NCBI RefSeq assembly: GCF_035594125.1
Contig: NC_087171.1
Span: 10,453,267-10,517,266, forward strand
Length of the DNA: 64,000 nucleotides
Direction: 5' to 3'
Source: Scylla paramamosain
Taxonomy: Eukaryota > Arthropoda > Malacostraca > Decapoda > Portunidae
Below the pieces are notes generated by a model, which saw nothing but the letters and a program-made list of their open reading frames with translations, had not been told where the DNA came from and did no database searches. Each line of letters opens with the position of its first letter. Position 1 is the first letter of the stretch. Shown here piece after piece: positions 31,334 to 50,752 of this stretch. Both the position numbers and the translations under genes were made by a program.

Positions 31334-33830
31334 TAAAGGAAAGCTAAGTGTGGTAGTGTTTAAGGAGCGTGTCGTGGCTACCTTGGGGAGATGCAGTCTT
31401 ACCTGAAGTTATAGTCAGATCGTCACCGGTCTGTACAACGAATGATTAGCCACTTCACCACGTGTGTTTCGTTCACCTTCACATAACAGAGCAGCAGGAA
31501 AGTTTAAAAGCACCAGTTTCAGCTCCTTGTGCATATAGTCAGTAGTCCGAAATATCTGGTGACAGTTTACATGCCGCACGTGATATTTTCTTCCTTGTGG
31601 GAAACAATGGATGGGAAGAGGAGCAAATATTTAATGAATCATTCACCAGTCCGTATACTGATTACGTTCTGTCACCAAGGGAAGGGAAGGAAGTAACCAT
31701 CCACAGTCACCGTCCGGAGCACACCGTGGTCAAGAGCTGGCGAGGCTTCTGAAGAACAGCTTGCAGACCAGACTGTAGCTGAAGTGCTACTGAGCGCGAG
31801 CACAACCACCGACGGTATAAGTAGAGATGCTCCTCCTTCGCGCGGCCCACATGGCCATCAGGTGTGTTGTTTGCGAGGGACCCACGGGTTACGGCGTGAT
31901 GACAGTCCTGACCCGCCTCGCACCTCCTTACTTTCTACCCTCATCTGGCGTCCTACTGTGCCTAATATTCACACACACGTCGTGGCAAAGCCAGGTGCTC
32001 GCAGCCAGGAGAGTATTAGTGGTTAAGTTCGGGTTCAGCAAAACGACTACTTTTCCTTGATCTTCTTCCGTGTCACTTCTTTTCTGTGACCATCTGCCTT
32101 TTAGGTGAAATCATAATGTAAGGGTTCAGAATATTAGAGACCTCTGCTTTGTCTTTCTGCATAATTACCAAACAAGGTTACTGACTCCTCAGTTTACATG
32201 CTTTAGATTGATGTTTGGAAAAGGAATCATAACTGAAGAACATGGATACAGGAAAGTATTGCCGTGACAAACAATGGACAGACAACAATCACGAGCGACT
32301 ATAACTGGGGAGGGAAAAGAGTGCGGCCAGTCATGCTTCCTTCCCAACCAGTGCCTTGGCCAGCCGCGGGGCAATGATCACTGCTTCCCACTCGCCTTCC
32401 TGCCACTGTAATAATAGTACGGGAAATCCTCTGTCTGATTCTCCTCATGACACGTCACTGATGCACACATACACACAGCATCACGTATCGATATATGGTA
32501 ACACACAACAAACAAAGAATGAATATCAGTCTTCACTGTTGGCATCTTCCGAGGTGGTCACGAAAAAAGTAGCCGATTTCTTTGTGAAGCAGAAACTTTT
32601 CGTCATTGGCAGTGTTGGGCAGCAACCACATACCATTTTCACTTGGCAACCACTTACCTTTCCCTGCAGCATGTGTGTCACTGGCGATGTCGTCTGTTCG
32701 TGTTTGCAGAAAAAAAAATGTGAGAGTGCATGTTCACGTATTTACAAGTGCACGTATGCAAGGGAGCCACTTTATAAATATTCATGTTATTCATCTTTCC
32801 GGAAAAAAAAAAAAAATTGTGGCTCACTTTGAAGATTTCCTCCCGCTACGTCACCACAATGTACAGCTGGTGGTGGCGTGTGGTGGGGAGGGGCGGGAGC
32901 GACCCTGTGTTGTGGGGGAAGTGTGTGGTGGGAGCTGGACTGATGTAGAAGGAGATGATTGTGTAGTGGGAACGGGATTCTGCTGTGTTAGGGAGTGTTT
33001 GGTAGAGGGAGGGCCTTCTGCTGCACTAGTGGCGAATGTGTGATTGGGAGGGTTCAGAGGTATGAGTACTTTTAATTTAGGTTGTTGTGTGGAGTAGCGA
33101 GGTGTGGTGGGATGTGGCGTAAGATGCACCACACACAGATGTCTAAAACGCAGGTGTCACGTTCTGCTGGTGATGAACATTTACTCTAGTAATACATAAA
33201 TCAAATTAGTTAAAAGAATAGAGTCATTCTTTTCATTAACAGAGAGAAACACGTGACCAGGGTTGGTATGATAAAGGTGGTAGGGTCATAGTCACGAGAA
33301 CCATTTTATTCCCTTCCTTGTCTTCTTGGAGGTGGTGACATTAACAGAGTGTTGATGTCGTTTCAGTTAAGTCCATCGGGCACGTTAAGAGCAAGACGGC
33401 GCTCCGTCTGCTGTCGGTCAATGTTACGAGGAGCATTCACGACCCACTAAGTGAAACTTAACCGCCGTCTGGAAACGGAAGATTTACTATGATACTATTT
33501 GTGGTTGGTTTGAAGGGCAGCGCACTTGAAAGCCAGAGTCATGGAGGCTATTGCTGGGTTTAAAGCTATTAAACAAACAGACAAAAGAGTTGAATAAAGA
33601 TTTTTCTACCTAGCAGACGGGTGGAAACTTTTCATCTGGAGCCAACAAAGCAACAAATATGGAGAAGTTTCAGGAATATATTGGTTGCAAGGAAAGTTTG
33701 GCGGATGATTTATTTTGTTCTTCGTACCGCAGAGAGCCACGAAGTCTCATATGTAGGTGAACACTCAAGTAAATCTTGCCTGAGACTCTACAACCGTATC
33801 CTGCCAACTACAGCATGACAGATATAAACA

Positions 33831-34315
33831 AGAACATAAGAACATAAGAAAATAAGGAAAGCTGCAAGAAGCCATCAGGCCTACAGGTGGCAGGCCGTGT
33901 GAAATATACCTTCCTATCTCCACCTATCATCCCCATCCATAGATTTATCTAATCTTCTTTTAGAGCTCCTTAATGACTCGGAACTAACAACTTGATAACT
34001 GGGTCCATTCCATTTATCTACCACTCTGTTTGGAGAACCGATTGCTTCTAATCTCTTTCTTAAACATAACTTTTTCAAGCTTGAACCCATTATTTATTGA
34101 TCTATCCTGATTACTGATTCTGAGAATGTTGCTTACGTCATCCTTATCATATCCTCTATACGACATCTATCAGGTCCCCTCTTACCCTACGCCTCTCTAA
34201 GGAATGTAAATTTAAGGGCTTCAGTCTCCTTCCATAAGGAATACCCCTCATTCCCTCCATCTTTTTAGTAATTCTCCTTTATACTGATTCTAACAGACCA
34301 GTGCGCCAGTGACTG
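33831..34315 (-). mobile_element. Non-LTR retrotransposon 3' end (CR1/L2-like), minus orientation
   Basis: Read on the minus strand, decayed codons resemble the C-terminal end of a reverse transcriptase ORF: KWNGPSYQVVSSESLRSSKR, then RRLDKSMDGDDRW. The element ends in tandem TTATGTTC octamers, as CR1-type elements do. Copies of the same family lie at 44864-45330, 45975-46335, 54860-55225 and 61605-61990, with short pieces at 48505-48580 and 62815-62900. The clade is inferred from the tail only. Confidence 0.7.
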
Positions 34316-34781
34316 TTTTTTCTCGGGATGGGAATGATCGTCGATGGTGTACCGTCTTGCCATGATAATGCAAAAAAAAAAAAAACAGTTACAGCATGAG
34401 AGACATTGGTACATTATTATATTTTGTTTTCTAAATGTTTAAGATATATCAGGTGGATGATAAAAAATATAATCCTTCATATTCGAAGGACTGAGTGGAG
34501 AGATTAAAACGATCTGCTTCATTGGTAGTCTTCATGTAGGTCATTTAAAGACCTCATTATCTATTAAGTTTACTTCAGGATGTTAAAAAATCACTGTTGA
34601 CACTAAACCATGCTATAGTTACAACATCCACTGGAGGTCTGCACGCTGGACGGATCATCATTATCATTACCAGTCTCTAGGATTTCCCTGCAGGCAAACA
34701 CATAAGATAATGGTGTCCATTTTCTGAAGTTTCTTCCCTCCCATGGTGTCTTTTTTTTTTTTTTTTTACTATTTTCTTCCT

Positions 34782-34846
<65 letters not shown>

Positions 34847-34942
34847 TGATCATGTGGCTAACGTTTTTTTTCTTCTTCTTCCTCTTCGTCCTCTTCTTCT
34901 TCATCTTCTTTTTCTTCTTCATCTTCATCATCTTCTTCTTTT

Positions 34943-34974
<32 letters not shown>

Positions 34975-35018
34975 GCTACTACTGCTACTACTACTACTAT
35001 TACTACTACTACTATTAT

Positions 35019-35072
<54 letters not shown>
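34782..35072. repeat. (CA)n and (CTA)n arrays
   Basis: CA at 34782-34842, TTC-rich DNA to 34940, then CTA/ACT units to 35072 with a few ATT and TGC variants. Confidence 0.95.
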
Positions 35073-35074
<2 letters not shown>

Positions 35075-35828
35075 TTTACTACACAGTTATTTTCTCAGTA
35101 AAACTTAAAGAACAACAGAATTTCCAGAAGCATCAAGAAGTATACATTTTGAAGCATCCAAGCCTCACTGGTTCAGACTGAGCAGCTTACGGTAAGTCTC
35201 CTAAGTTCTCACGGCAAGCGAAACATCTGCCATCACCACTAGCCATCGAAGCACAGCCTACCTGCTACTCATTTTCAGATCAAGAGACTGATTCTGCTCA
35301 TACTCCAGGGAATGGTTAGGCTGGATGTACTTAGGGGGCAGGATGAAAGTGTGCGGGTGACTGTTAAGAAAGGATTGTTAGGAGAATGGCAGAAAGGGAG
35401 GCTGAGTTCCCGTGTGTGTTCCTTCCACTAATGGTGCAGAATCCATGTTAAACTGTCGCTAGATACACGAATGCGCGCTTGAAAACCACAGTGACTTCCC
35501 CTACTTTATAAGGCGTGTTTAAAGTAGTGAAGATGAGGCGCCAACACGTTTGAGAAAGCGGTCTGAGCAGATGCACGAAATCAGGTCAAAATAAGTAGTG
35601 TAGGAGAGACACTGGAGGTTGTTGCTCAGATGAAGGGGGATGAGGGTGAGAGATGCTCGTTTAAGATGTGATAAATGTTGGTCACGACTAGAGCAGTACA
35701 AATGTTGGTGTGGCGAGCAGCACTCTCGTTACTCAAGATAGCAGGCACCGGCGTGAGGGGGAAGACTTTTTTTTTTTTTTTTTTTTTTTTGTTCTGGACA
35801 ATTAAGTGGTTTGATTTGCATACCGTTC

Positions 35829-35830
<2 letters not shown>

Positions 35831-35897
<67 letters not shown>

Positions 35898-36153
35898 ATG
35901 TTCTTGCTTTTCCTCTTTTATCTCTGCCTCTCATCTTGTATTGCTTGACAGTTAGTTGTTCCCGTCTCGCTGATCTTTTATTTTTTATTTTTTTATTTTT
36001 TTTACATACTTCTTTTATTCGTACCGTTTCTTCCCGTCTCTCTGCATTTTGCTGTGGAAATTGCCAGGAAGATTCTTTGACTAGGACCAGTTGTAAGATT
36101 TAGGTCGCACCTGACACCCTTTGTACTTGAAATTTTACAAAGCAATTTGTTTT

Positions 36154-36240
<87 letters not shown>
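35831..36240. repeat. (GT)n and (CT)n microsatellites
   Basis: GT at 35831-35896 and CT at 36157-36240. A T-run of about 24 bp precedes them at 35767-35790. Confidence 0.95.
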
Positions 36241-36244
<4 letters not shown>

Positions 36245-37272
36245 CTCTATTTCTCTCCATATCTGTGTTGCTGCCCCCGTCATTTTCCTTTCTCCGCCAT
36301 GTGTTCCGTGCCCTTAAATTCTCCGAAGGCTCTGGTTCCCTCCACATCCGCTGCCTCTCGCTGAAGGGTCAGAGATCACCTTAGTTGCCAGTCGTCATGT
36401 TCGTCGTCTCCATGCTCATGATACAACGAGTATGACATCTGCGTAATCTGGAATACCTATTGAAAATTTCCATATGAGTTTCTAAATATCTCATTTTATA
36501 AATCACTCCTTAACAGGCGGTAGAAGAGATGGACCCTGTCTGTGTTGTTTACTGTCGGCGGAGGTAACGCACCCACTGTAATAACACTGTCACAGGACCA
36601 CCGCCCGAAGAGGAAGTGAGGGAGTGAACGGCAGATGGCAAGAGTTTCACCGGGGAACATGGGTTATTCGTGCTCGGGGACGGATGACGCTCCTTCCTCC
36701 TTCCTCCTCCAGCTTAACTCCGTCGTGATCACTCGTTCTGTTGATTAGAATGGCTCCCGATGTGGCTACACTGGCGCGAAAGTTTTCCAGAGGCAGCACT
36801 GAGTTTCTTAGAAATGACAACGTTGTACTCTGAATTGGTACCGTAGTGTATAAGAACAAGATAGCAAACAGTTACATTAGATATGCCAGTCGTCGGGTAC
36901 ACAAAATATTAGTTAAGGCAGTGGTTTTATAAGACCGTCATTATCTATATTCAGTCCTCGCCATCCACTTTTTTGCCAGTCACGCCCTGATTGGATATGG
37001 CTTGAGAAAAGTGGCGTTACTGACAAGCAAACAAGCCTCAGTCTGTGGGCGGGGCGGCGAGAATCGTAGAATGGCAGCTCAAGTCACGCTGGTTTCTTTT
37101 CCACGATCCTCGCCTCACAGGTGGATGGTGCGCGGTGCTGCATGTACCTGCAGGCTGCGGCGATAACGTGGTGATGTTGTGGTGATGATATGGTGGTGAT
37201 GTGGTGATGACATGGGTAATAGCGTAAGTGTATATTCATAAAGTACTCTTTGATAGTGTGACTTTCTTTTCG

Positions 37273-37446
37273 TGTGTGTGTGTGTGTGTGTGTGTACTTA
37301 TTTATAATTTGACATAACTAAATCAAGCACGTAACTCTTATCTCATATATAGAAAGTTGTCTTTTTTTCCTTTTTTTTTTCACACATCACTTCCTCGAGT
37401 GTTGTTTTTCATTAATTTGTTGTTTTATACGGAAAACTGTGTGTGT

Positions 37447-37510
<64 letters not shown>
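37273..37510. repeat. (GT)n microsatellites
   Basis: GT at 37273-37295 and at 37437-37510, with one TATG interruption in the second. Confidence 0.95.
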
Positions 37511-37512
<2 letters not shown>

Positions 37513-38573
37513 CTAGCCTGGAGTAAGAGAGAGAAGGAGGCTGCTGATCCACCCACTGGCCGACTTTCTGTGTGTTATCATCAGCACGGGATGATGAGGG
37601 ATATTCTCAAGATCAGTAGTGAGGTGTCCGATGGCAGGAACCGCATCCTCAAACGCTCCCAAGTTTCTCCTCGATTGCTTCTATCAGGCTCTAGTAAATG
37701 GTATTGGGGTTTTCAAAGAAGTTTTCATTATTAAAGTGCTGTTTTAACAGAGATTATGTATCATCGATGGAAAAAAAAATAGCACTATAACAGCCCGACC
37801 AATATTTTTTTGTGGGTTTTAAAAATGGTATTTGTTGAGAGCGCGTAGTGTTGAAAACAAACATGAACATTTTTTATGTCTTATTAAAGAGTTTTGAATG
37901 AAATGAGGGCGAGTTATGAAATATATGTTTACTTGCAGTTGCAGAATGGTGCAGTTGGACATCGTGTTAGATTACCATAGTGAAATGATAACATGTTTAT
38001 TAAATTCACGGCTTAAAAGGGGAAAAAGTAGTAATTATGATTATAATTCTTTTTATCTATTTATTCATTTATTTTTTTTTTACATATTCATTTACCATTA
38101 TTATCACCATTTTTTTTTAATTGTAGTTTCAGCACATTAAGAAAAGTAAGGCATGGCCTACTATGCTAAACACGTGGCAGTGCGTGACTTTCATGTGGCG
38201 CGGTATGTGTGCGCACTGCGCTGGGCCTAGACGAGCCGCGAGCTGGAGAGAAAATCCGAGAAAGGAAGAAAAAGAATATCATTAAGAAATTAAGAAAAAG
38301 AGTATTATTACTGTGTGTGTACGTGGACGGCAGTGAAATTTCTCTCCATGCTCAAATTCAAAGTCAAAACTTTTTGCTCTTTTTTTTTTTTTTTCGTAGG
38401 AGACTGTTTACGTGCTACAGTAAGCTGGTTGCCATGAATATGAAACGGAGAGAGCATGAATCTAGAACGTAACCTGTTAGATAAGAAATGCATTAGTAAG
38501 TACGAGCACACTATAACTTCGTTAATACAGATACTGACTATCACACTAGTTACCGATGAAGATATTAATAATG

Positions 38574-38634
<61 letters not shown>

Positions 38635-38664
38635 TAATAAATAAATAAATAAATAAATAAATAA
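38574..38664. repeat. (AAT)n then (AAAT)n
   Basis: AAT units at 38574-38640 pass into AAAT units to 38664. A short (GT)n lies at 39150-39184. Confidence 0.95.
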
Positions 38665-39149
38665 GACATTTCTGTTTTCTTTTGATATGGCATCAAATCG
38701 AAACCAAATCAAACCACAACATCTAACAAACAGTTATTAAAAAAGACAAACGACCAAATAACATGAGCAAATAATCATAATAACCAAACAAATTCAATTT
38801 AGAAAATGTTAAACTCTAATTTCCTACACTGTGTGGCAAATTAAGGTTATCAGTTTGCAAACGTGTAATCTGACGTGGTGTTGGGTACCATGAAATCTAT
38901 TATGTATTTTGTTACATGGCTGCAATTTTTCAACATGTACAGGGACGCAAAAATATATAAACAGAAAATCATCAAAGTTAAAAGTACAGATGAACAACAC
39001 AAGGGACCTGGTACCCTCGACAAACGATAATCTAAATCACGATGAAGGAAGTAATTACAAGAGTGTTTAGTCTTCGCAACTCGGAACTGCCGCGGTCAGG
39101 TCGACACCTCCGTTACGTTAGTTGCTCCGCCGCCATCTGTGCTGGTTGG

Positions 39150-39187
<38 letters not shown>

Positions 39188-39968
39188 CCAGTGTGTTGTC
39201 TCGTATCACGTTTAGCCATGTGACTGTCATGAGATGTTACCGCATGGTTGATAACGAAAGGTGTTATTTTTACTATTATTACTTATTTTGAGGGAAAAAA
39301 AAATGTCTTCCCTCGCGTAACCTTGCAATATGGTGTTTTTTTTTTCAAAAACTATTATATAATGGCTTTACTCTTAACCGTCCACAAGGTGGGACCAGGT
39401 CTTTTTGTCCTCTTATACTGCAACTGTCTCAACGGGAAACAAACCACAACGGGTGCCCAAACCATCCTCACTCCCGTAAATAAAAATATCCAGCCCTCGT
39501 AGAATGAATTTCTTTTTTTTTTTTTTCGCTTTGATTGAAGAAACGTTTGTATTAATAAGGATTATTGAGTTATGACTGAACGAATCGTTCAGTTCGTACT
39601 TGGATGGCTTCACATGTTATTCAAGAGTGCTGTTCAAAGTATGTTAATCTCCATTTTTTACTTAATGCATTTTGTTTTAGGATGAAACAGTTTATAGCAG
39701 CTGTGGTAATGGAAGCGGTTATGTGGTTATATAGTGTTAGCTTACGGTAACGTATTGCTGGATGCTTATGAAATATATCTGGCAGCATTTCTCGTCATGT
39801 AACCACACGTTCTCCTATTGACTGTTGTGCATAACTATAACGACTAATTTCCAGAGTTCACAAATATAACTTGGTGAATGATTTCAGATGACATGGAATT
39901 ATCCCTATTTTTTGCAGTCTGAAATTCATATATGAGCGGCAGATTTATACAGATCCTCTGTGTAAGTA

Positions 39969-40439
39969 CAGTAAAATCCCTCTCATCCGCCATTCGAGTA
40001 TCCGGCAACTTCAAGTATCCGGCACATTTTTCCCCGAGCCTTAAAATCAATAAAAAATCAATGTGTACTCATAAAATCGATTCAAATTCCCGCACGAGGC
40101 ATACTTTGTCCCCTCGCCACCAGAGCGCACTGCTTCGCGCCACCCGCGGCCCACTGCACTGTGTTTACTCAGTGACTCAGTCCCACGTGTGCACTGTTTA
40201 TCGCCTGACGCCTTTATCATGCCTAAAGTTGTAGAAAAGAGGAAGCGTGTTGTGCTTACACTTAAGCAGCTGATCAGATCAGCTACTGATTAAGATCAGC
40301 TGATCTTTGTTATGGTAAGATGCGCGAGTGTAGGATGGTGATTGTGGACATAATTTCACTTCTATTCAAGTATCCGGCAATATTCAAGTATCTGGCATGT
40401 CGGCGGTCCCGTTGATGCCGGGTAAGAGGGATTTTACTG
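39969..40439 (+). mobile_element. Tigger/pogo-like miniature element, copy 1
   Basis: A 471-bp element starts CAGTAAAATCCCTCTCATCC and ends with the matching inverted GGGATTTTACTG. TA dinucleotides flank both ends (39967-39968 and 40440-40441), as expected for Tc1/mariner-type insertion. Inside, ATG at 40219 opens MPKVVEKRKRVVLTLKQ, which resembles the basic N-terminus of Tigger/CENP-B-type transposases, but the frame stops at 40293. It is therefore an internal-deletion derivative with no active transposase. Confidence 0.85.
40219..40293 (+). pseudogene. Transposase N-terminal remnant in the Tigger-like element
   Basis: Twenty-four codons remain. The first 17 match the copy at 42437-42873, and the frame then runs out of transposase sequence at the internal deletion. 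It is not functional. Confidence 0.7.
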
Positions 40440-40649
40440 TATTTGATAACGGTTTTGGACCATTATCTTTGCTGTTCTCTAGTCCATGAATTTAGCACTG
40501 TTTTGGCAGATCATTGTTGGGGTATGACATGATATGTCTTGTGCAGGATAGTTTGGCTTTAATGTACCTTTCCTTCATTGATGATGATCATAATAAAGTC
40601 AGTAATAACAACAAAATAATTTCGGCAATACATCGGCACTTTTCGTGAG

Positions 40650-40773
40650 CGGTGTCCAATGTTTACGATTTTTGGCGCCAAGGAGAGTAGAAGACCTCGT
40701 GCAGAAGGCTCAGAAGGCGTATACTCTTGACAGGTGGACGGAGAACATAACTACAGCTGTCCTTCTTTGGCAG
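40650..40773 (+). promoter_or_regulatory. Probable TIPIN promoter and non-coding first exon
   Basis: A CCAAT box at 40656-40660 is followed by the palindrome TTGGCGCCAA at about 40672-40681, which fits the E2F consensus TTTSGCGC. GC-richer sequence follows, ending in a strong donor (CAG/GTAAGG) at 40773/40774. The coding start at 43430 follows an acceptor by two bases, so an upstream non-coding exon is required and this is the best candidate. E2F plus CCAAT without a TATA box is typical of S-phase genes. Confidence 0.5.
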
Positions 40774-42210
40774 GTAAGGTATCCACGCCCTACAGTGACT
40801 CGTATCAGCAGCAGTGCATAAACAGGCTACATGTATTGGCGTATGAGAAAATAAATATGAGATAATAGATGCAACCGTGCTGTGTTCCCGGATGAATTTT
40901 GCTGACTTGCCTGGGTTGTATTATTGTGGTGTCTGTGGCTATTTTCCAGGGTCTGTGGGTACTTTTCCTTATTACTATAAAAGGAGCATTTCCGTCGGTA
41001 ATGACATTTATCTGTGCCTAATCTATTTATTGTGAATATTCGAAAGTGACATATAACTGAACCGATCCATAAACACAAGTCCATTTTCCTCATCTCGAGC
41101 CTGCACCAAGAGCCTCGCATTATCACAGTAGGTTCAGAATATATTGAGTCCTTGTGTGTTGCTGTTTTGAATTCTTACTCACATTTACAGACTTTTTGTT
41201 ACTATTGGAGATTTAATTACTGGCTAAGGTAAGGTGGATCACGGCGCACACCAGTTGTCACCATTCTTTGTTCAGTTCTGGATGATTTCCGGCAGGGTGT
41301 TCTGGTGCTGTATGAGACGATGATGTACGGAATTGTTGCTGATGGACAATATTGTGGTGATTGTGCTGATAGTGATGAGTGAAAATGACTGTAGATAGTG
41401 TCGATGACAGTGGTGTAGACCCTGGTGATGGGCCGCCAAGAGAATTAAAATGTGCCGGTGCAGGAATAGTTTAGAGAACCCACCCCTGCAGCCAGTAGGT
41501 AAAGGTAGAGATGGGGGACCCCCCCTAAGATCTAATGGAGCTCCCCATGGGCCCCGGGACAATGCACCGGCTGACCACCAGCCCCCTCATGGTGGGCCTG
41601 TATAGACCAGTAATTGTCATTGTGGCTGCATGGTGTATTACTCTCAGACACAATTCATGCCACATGGGTTTGAGATGTGGCATATTGTTTTATTATACAT
41701 TCAGCACCTATATAACAATTGTTTAGGACAGAGTAACTATATACTAGGTTTGAAATAGAGATTTAATTCTTTTATTAGTATATTTTCAGTCTTAAAACCA
41801 GAGAAAATGTCAAATATTATTCTAATTCTTTTGTAACTAATTGTTCTAGACACAAGTTTACATGGTTTCTCAAATTGTCCCAGAAGGGTACATGAACTTA
41901 GAAAAGGTTGAAGAACATTGGTGTAGGCAGTGAATGATGATAATAAAGATAGTGACACAATGATTTTAATGATGTAGATAGCAGTGGGTGGTGATTGTGG
42001 AAGAAAAGTAGACAGCAATGTGGACAAGAACAGTGTTGGTGTAAACAGGTGGTGTATCCTGGTGTAGGTGGCTAGTCTGGCATGTAGGAAAGGTCAAGTC
42101 AGTTCAGTTGTTGGTCGAGAGTACAGCCTTTGTTCCTTTTGGTCTGTTTCTCTGTTTGTTATACCCTTCTGCTGTTGTTCCCTCTTCCACATTTTAAGCA
42201 CCATTGTCTC

Positions 42211-42338
42211 TGTTTCCTCCACTAGTTTGCACTAAATAACACTTCTTCAATTATATTGCTTTCTTTTTCTATATTGTTTCCTCCACTAGTTTGCACTAAA
42301 TAACACTTCTTCAATTATATTGCTTTCTTTTTCTATAT
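42211..42338 (+). repeat. 64-bp perfect tandem duplication
   Basis: Unit 1 is 42211-42274 and unit 2 is 42275-42338. Both begin TGTTTCCTCCACTAG, with no difference seen by eye. The site is in the first intron of the TIPIN model. Confidence 0.92.
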
Positions 42339-42436
42339 ATGGTCTTTGCAACTTCATTAATTTTATTCTGGGTTCTGTATAAACTGGGCACCTTAGCAAA
42401 AAATGGCTCAAGTGCTCAAAACACCAATTGCACATA

Positions 42437-42873
42437 CAGTAAAATCCCTCTTATCCGGCATCAACGGGACCGCCGACATGCTGGATACTTGAATATTGCC
42501 AGATACTTGAATAGAAGTGAAATTATGTCCACAATCACCACCCAACACTCACGCATCTTACCATAACAAAGATCAGCTGATCTGATCTGCTGCTTAAGTG
42601 TAAGCACAACACGCTTCCTCTTTTCTACAACTTTAGGTATGATGAAGGCGTCAGGCGATAAACAGTGCACACGCGGGACTGAGTCACTGAGTAAACACAG
42701 TGCTGTGGGCTGCTGGTGGCATGAAGCAGTGTGCTCTGGTGGCGAGGGGACAAAGTATGCCTCGCACGGGAATTTTAATCGATTTTATGAGTACACATTG
42801 ATTTTTTATTGATTTTAAGGCTCGGGGAAAAATGTGCCGGATACTTGAATGCCTGATGAGAGGGATTTTACTG
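42437..42873 (-). mobile_element. Tigger/pogo-like miniature element, copy 2, inverted
   Basis: 437 bp with the same terminal inverted repeats and TA at both flanks (42435-42436 and 42874-42875). The internal sequence matches copy 1 on the opposite strand. Its transposase remnant has ATA in place of the start ATG, followed by PKVVEKRKRVVLTLKQ and an open frame to the end of the element. It lies in the first intron of TIPIN. Confidence 0.85.
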
Positions 42874-43429
42874 TAATGCACTGGTTTTTTTTTCCGTTGT
42901 TCTGTCTGTTTCTATAATTTAGCCTAACATTATTTGCCCTGGCTAAATACAATATCTATTTCTGGTGATGGTTTATCATAGGATTTCTCTTCTGCTATAT
43001 CTTTCTTAGATTGTTTATAAATCAAAGCAAAGACCTTTCAGCCACTTCCCTCTGTCAATTCTTCTTGTCTCAATCCTTAGTTTTTTGCTTTTGACTTTTC
43101 TTTCTTAATTTCCTTCAAGACCGGATACTTCTGATTGATGTCTTAAATAAATTCTTTGGTAGTCTGTATGCAATAGTCTTTCTTAGAATTTAACTTTTCC
43201 TTTACAATTATTTTTCGTTAAGCTGTTATCTTTTCTTTTTTTTTTAATATAAGATAATTTAACAGAAGTGGACTGAATAGTGGTGAGAAGAAGGAGAAAG
43301 TGCATGTTAATCCAGCATTTTTGCAAACCACTGCACTTCATATTTGCACATAAACTGAAAAACTTACACAACTAATACAAGAATTGAAATCATTGTTATG
43401 GAAAATAATATATCCCCTCTTTTTCAGTG

Positions 43430-49604
<6,175 letters not shown>

Positions 49605-49991
49605 GACATGGCTAATATTCAGGAGAGGAGAGAGGTACCAGGTAATAAGGAATGGTGTTTGTTGGGGTTTCTCAGCAAGATAGCAGCAGAGGTAAAGTGA
49701 TAAAGTAACCTGCACTCATTTCCAGTGTGATCTAAGTTCTGTTGTTTGCTGACACTTCACAAAAACTGTTGGTTTATAATTATTAGCTTACAAATTTAAG
49801 AATGAGAGAAAACTTGATAAACAGAAGTGATTGGTTATCAGGACTCTCTCATAACTGCCCAGTTTCAGACCAAGTGTCTTGCAAAGTTTACTTTGAGACA
49901 GAGCAACAGACTTTGAGGTCCTTACCAGGTTATTTGTATTAACTGCTAGTGGAAGACAGAATGATTTGTGATGTATGTAACTCTTTTACAT

Positions 49992-50021
49992 TGTCATCCA
50001 CTACACAAGTAGTGGATGACA
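49992..50021. other. Perfect 13-bp hairpin
   Basis: TGTCATCCACTAC, loop ACAA, then the exact complement. The right half together with AGGATGATTTGTG also forms a direct repeat with TAGTGGAAGACAGAATGATT at about 49944-49971. Confidence 0.85.
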
Positions 50022-50665
50022 GGATGATTTGTGTGAGATTCCCTGTTTTTTTTTTTTCCCAGAACTGTGAACTTCATTTACTTTTCATACTTTAAAAACC
50101 AGTGGGATGAAACTTCACATTTATCTCATTATGAGCCGAGCTAGTATAGTTTATTAGTTATTATTGTGTACACAGTCATTTATTATGTCATCAGAATGGC
50201 TGCACTTGCTATCCCCACAGGATGGTCAAATATGGCAAGGTGAATGAATGGTTACCTGCTGGTACACAGGGTTTTCCTGCCACAAGTTTACATTTATAAT
50301 GGTCCATCCAAGCCACTTTTGTCTTCATACACTCATGTTGTATCACATCACATACCTTCATTAATCACTGCTTCCATGCTTTTCGATTACAGTAACACTC
50401 TTGATGCTCATGGCAGAGCAGAGTGTGAATAACTGAAGAGGAATAATTGGTGAGGATAGATTTTATGAGAGGTGTAGGGCTTGTGTTGAAGGCCTTGCTA
50501 GGAACAGCTCTTGCCCAGCACAGGTGTCTATCACTCACCACATTTTTCCCCCCACACTGCCATATTTTTCCTTTATTTTCCTTATATTCTTCCCTTTCAC
50601 ATTGCATCTACTGGTACATACTTATCCTAGTGTGTTCCCAACCCTACTTGCACTGATTTCCAGTC

Positions 50666-50670
50666 ATACA

Positions 50671-50750
<80 letters not shown>
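50666..50750 (+). repeat. (CT)n microsatellite
   Basis: About 85 bp of CT directly adjoining the 172-bp duplicated segment. Confidence 0.96.

Positions 50751-50752
<2 letters not shown>

Noticed and set aside
31800..32060. TATA-like GGTATAAGTAG followed by ATG CTC CTC CTT, a possible leader exon
   Set aside because: The frame carries no clear signal peptide beyond a few residues, and the donor phase did not fit the exon-like patch at 33366-33463.
32851..33132. Pro/Thr/Ser-rich minus-strand frame
   Set aside because: It is antisense to GTG/GGGA-rich DNA with no splice sites or start context; composition explains it.
37357..37734. Frame with a plausible C-terminal sequence after a GT repeat
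   Set aside because: The readable part has no known motif and its upstream half is a Cys-Val microsatellite reading.
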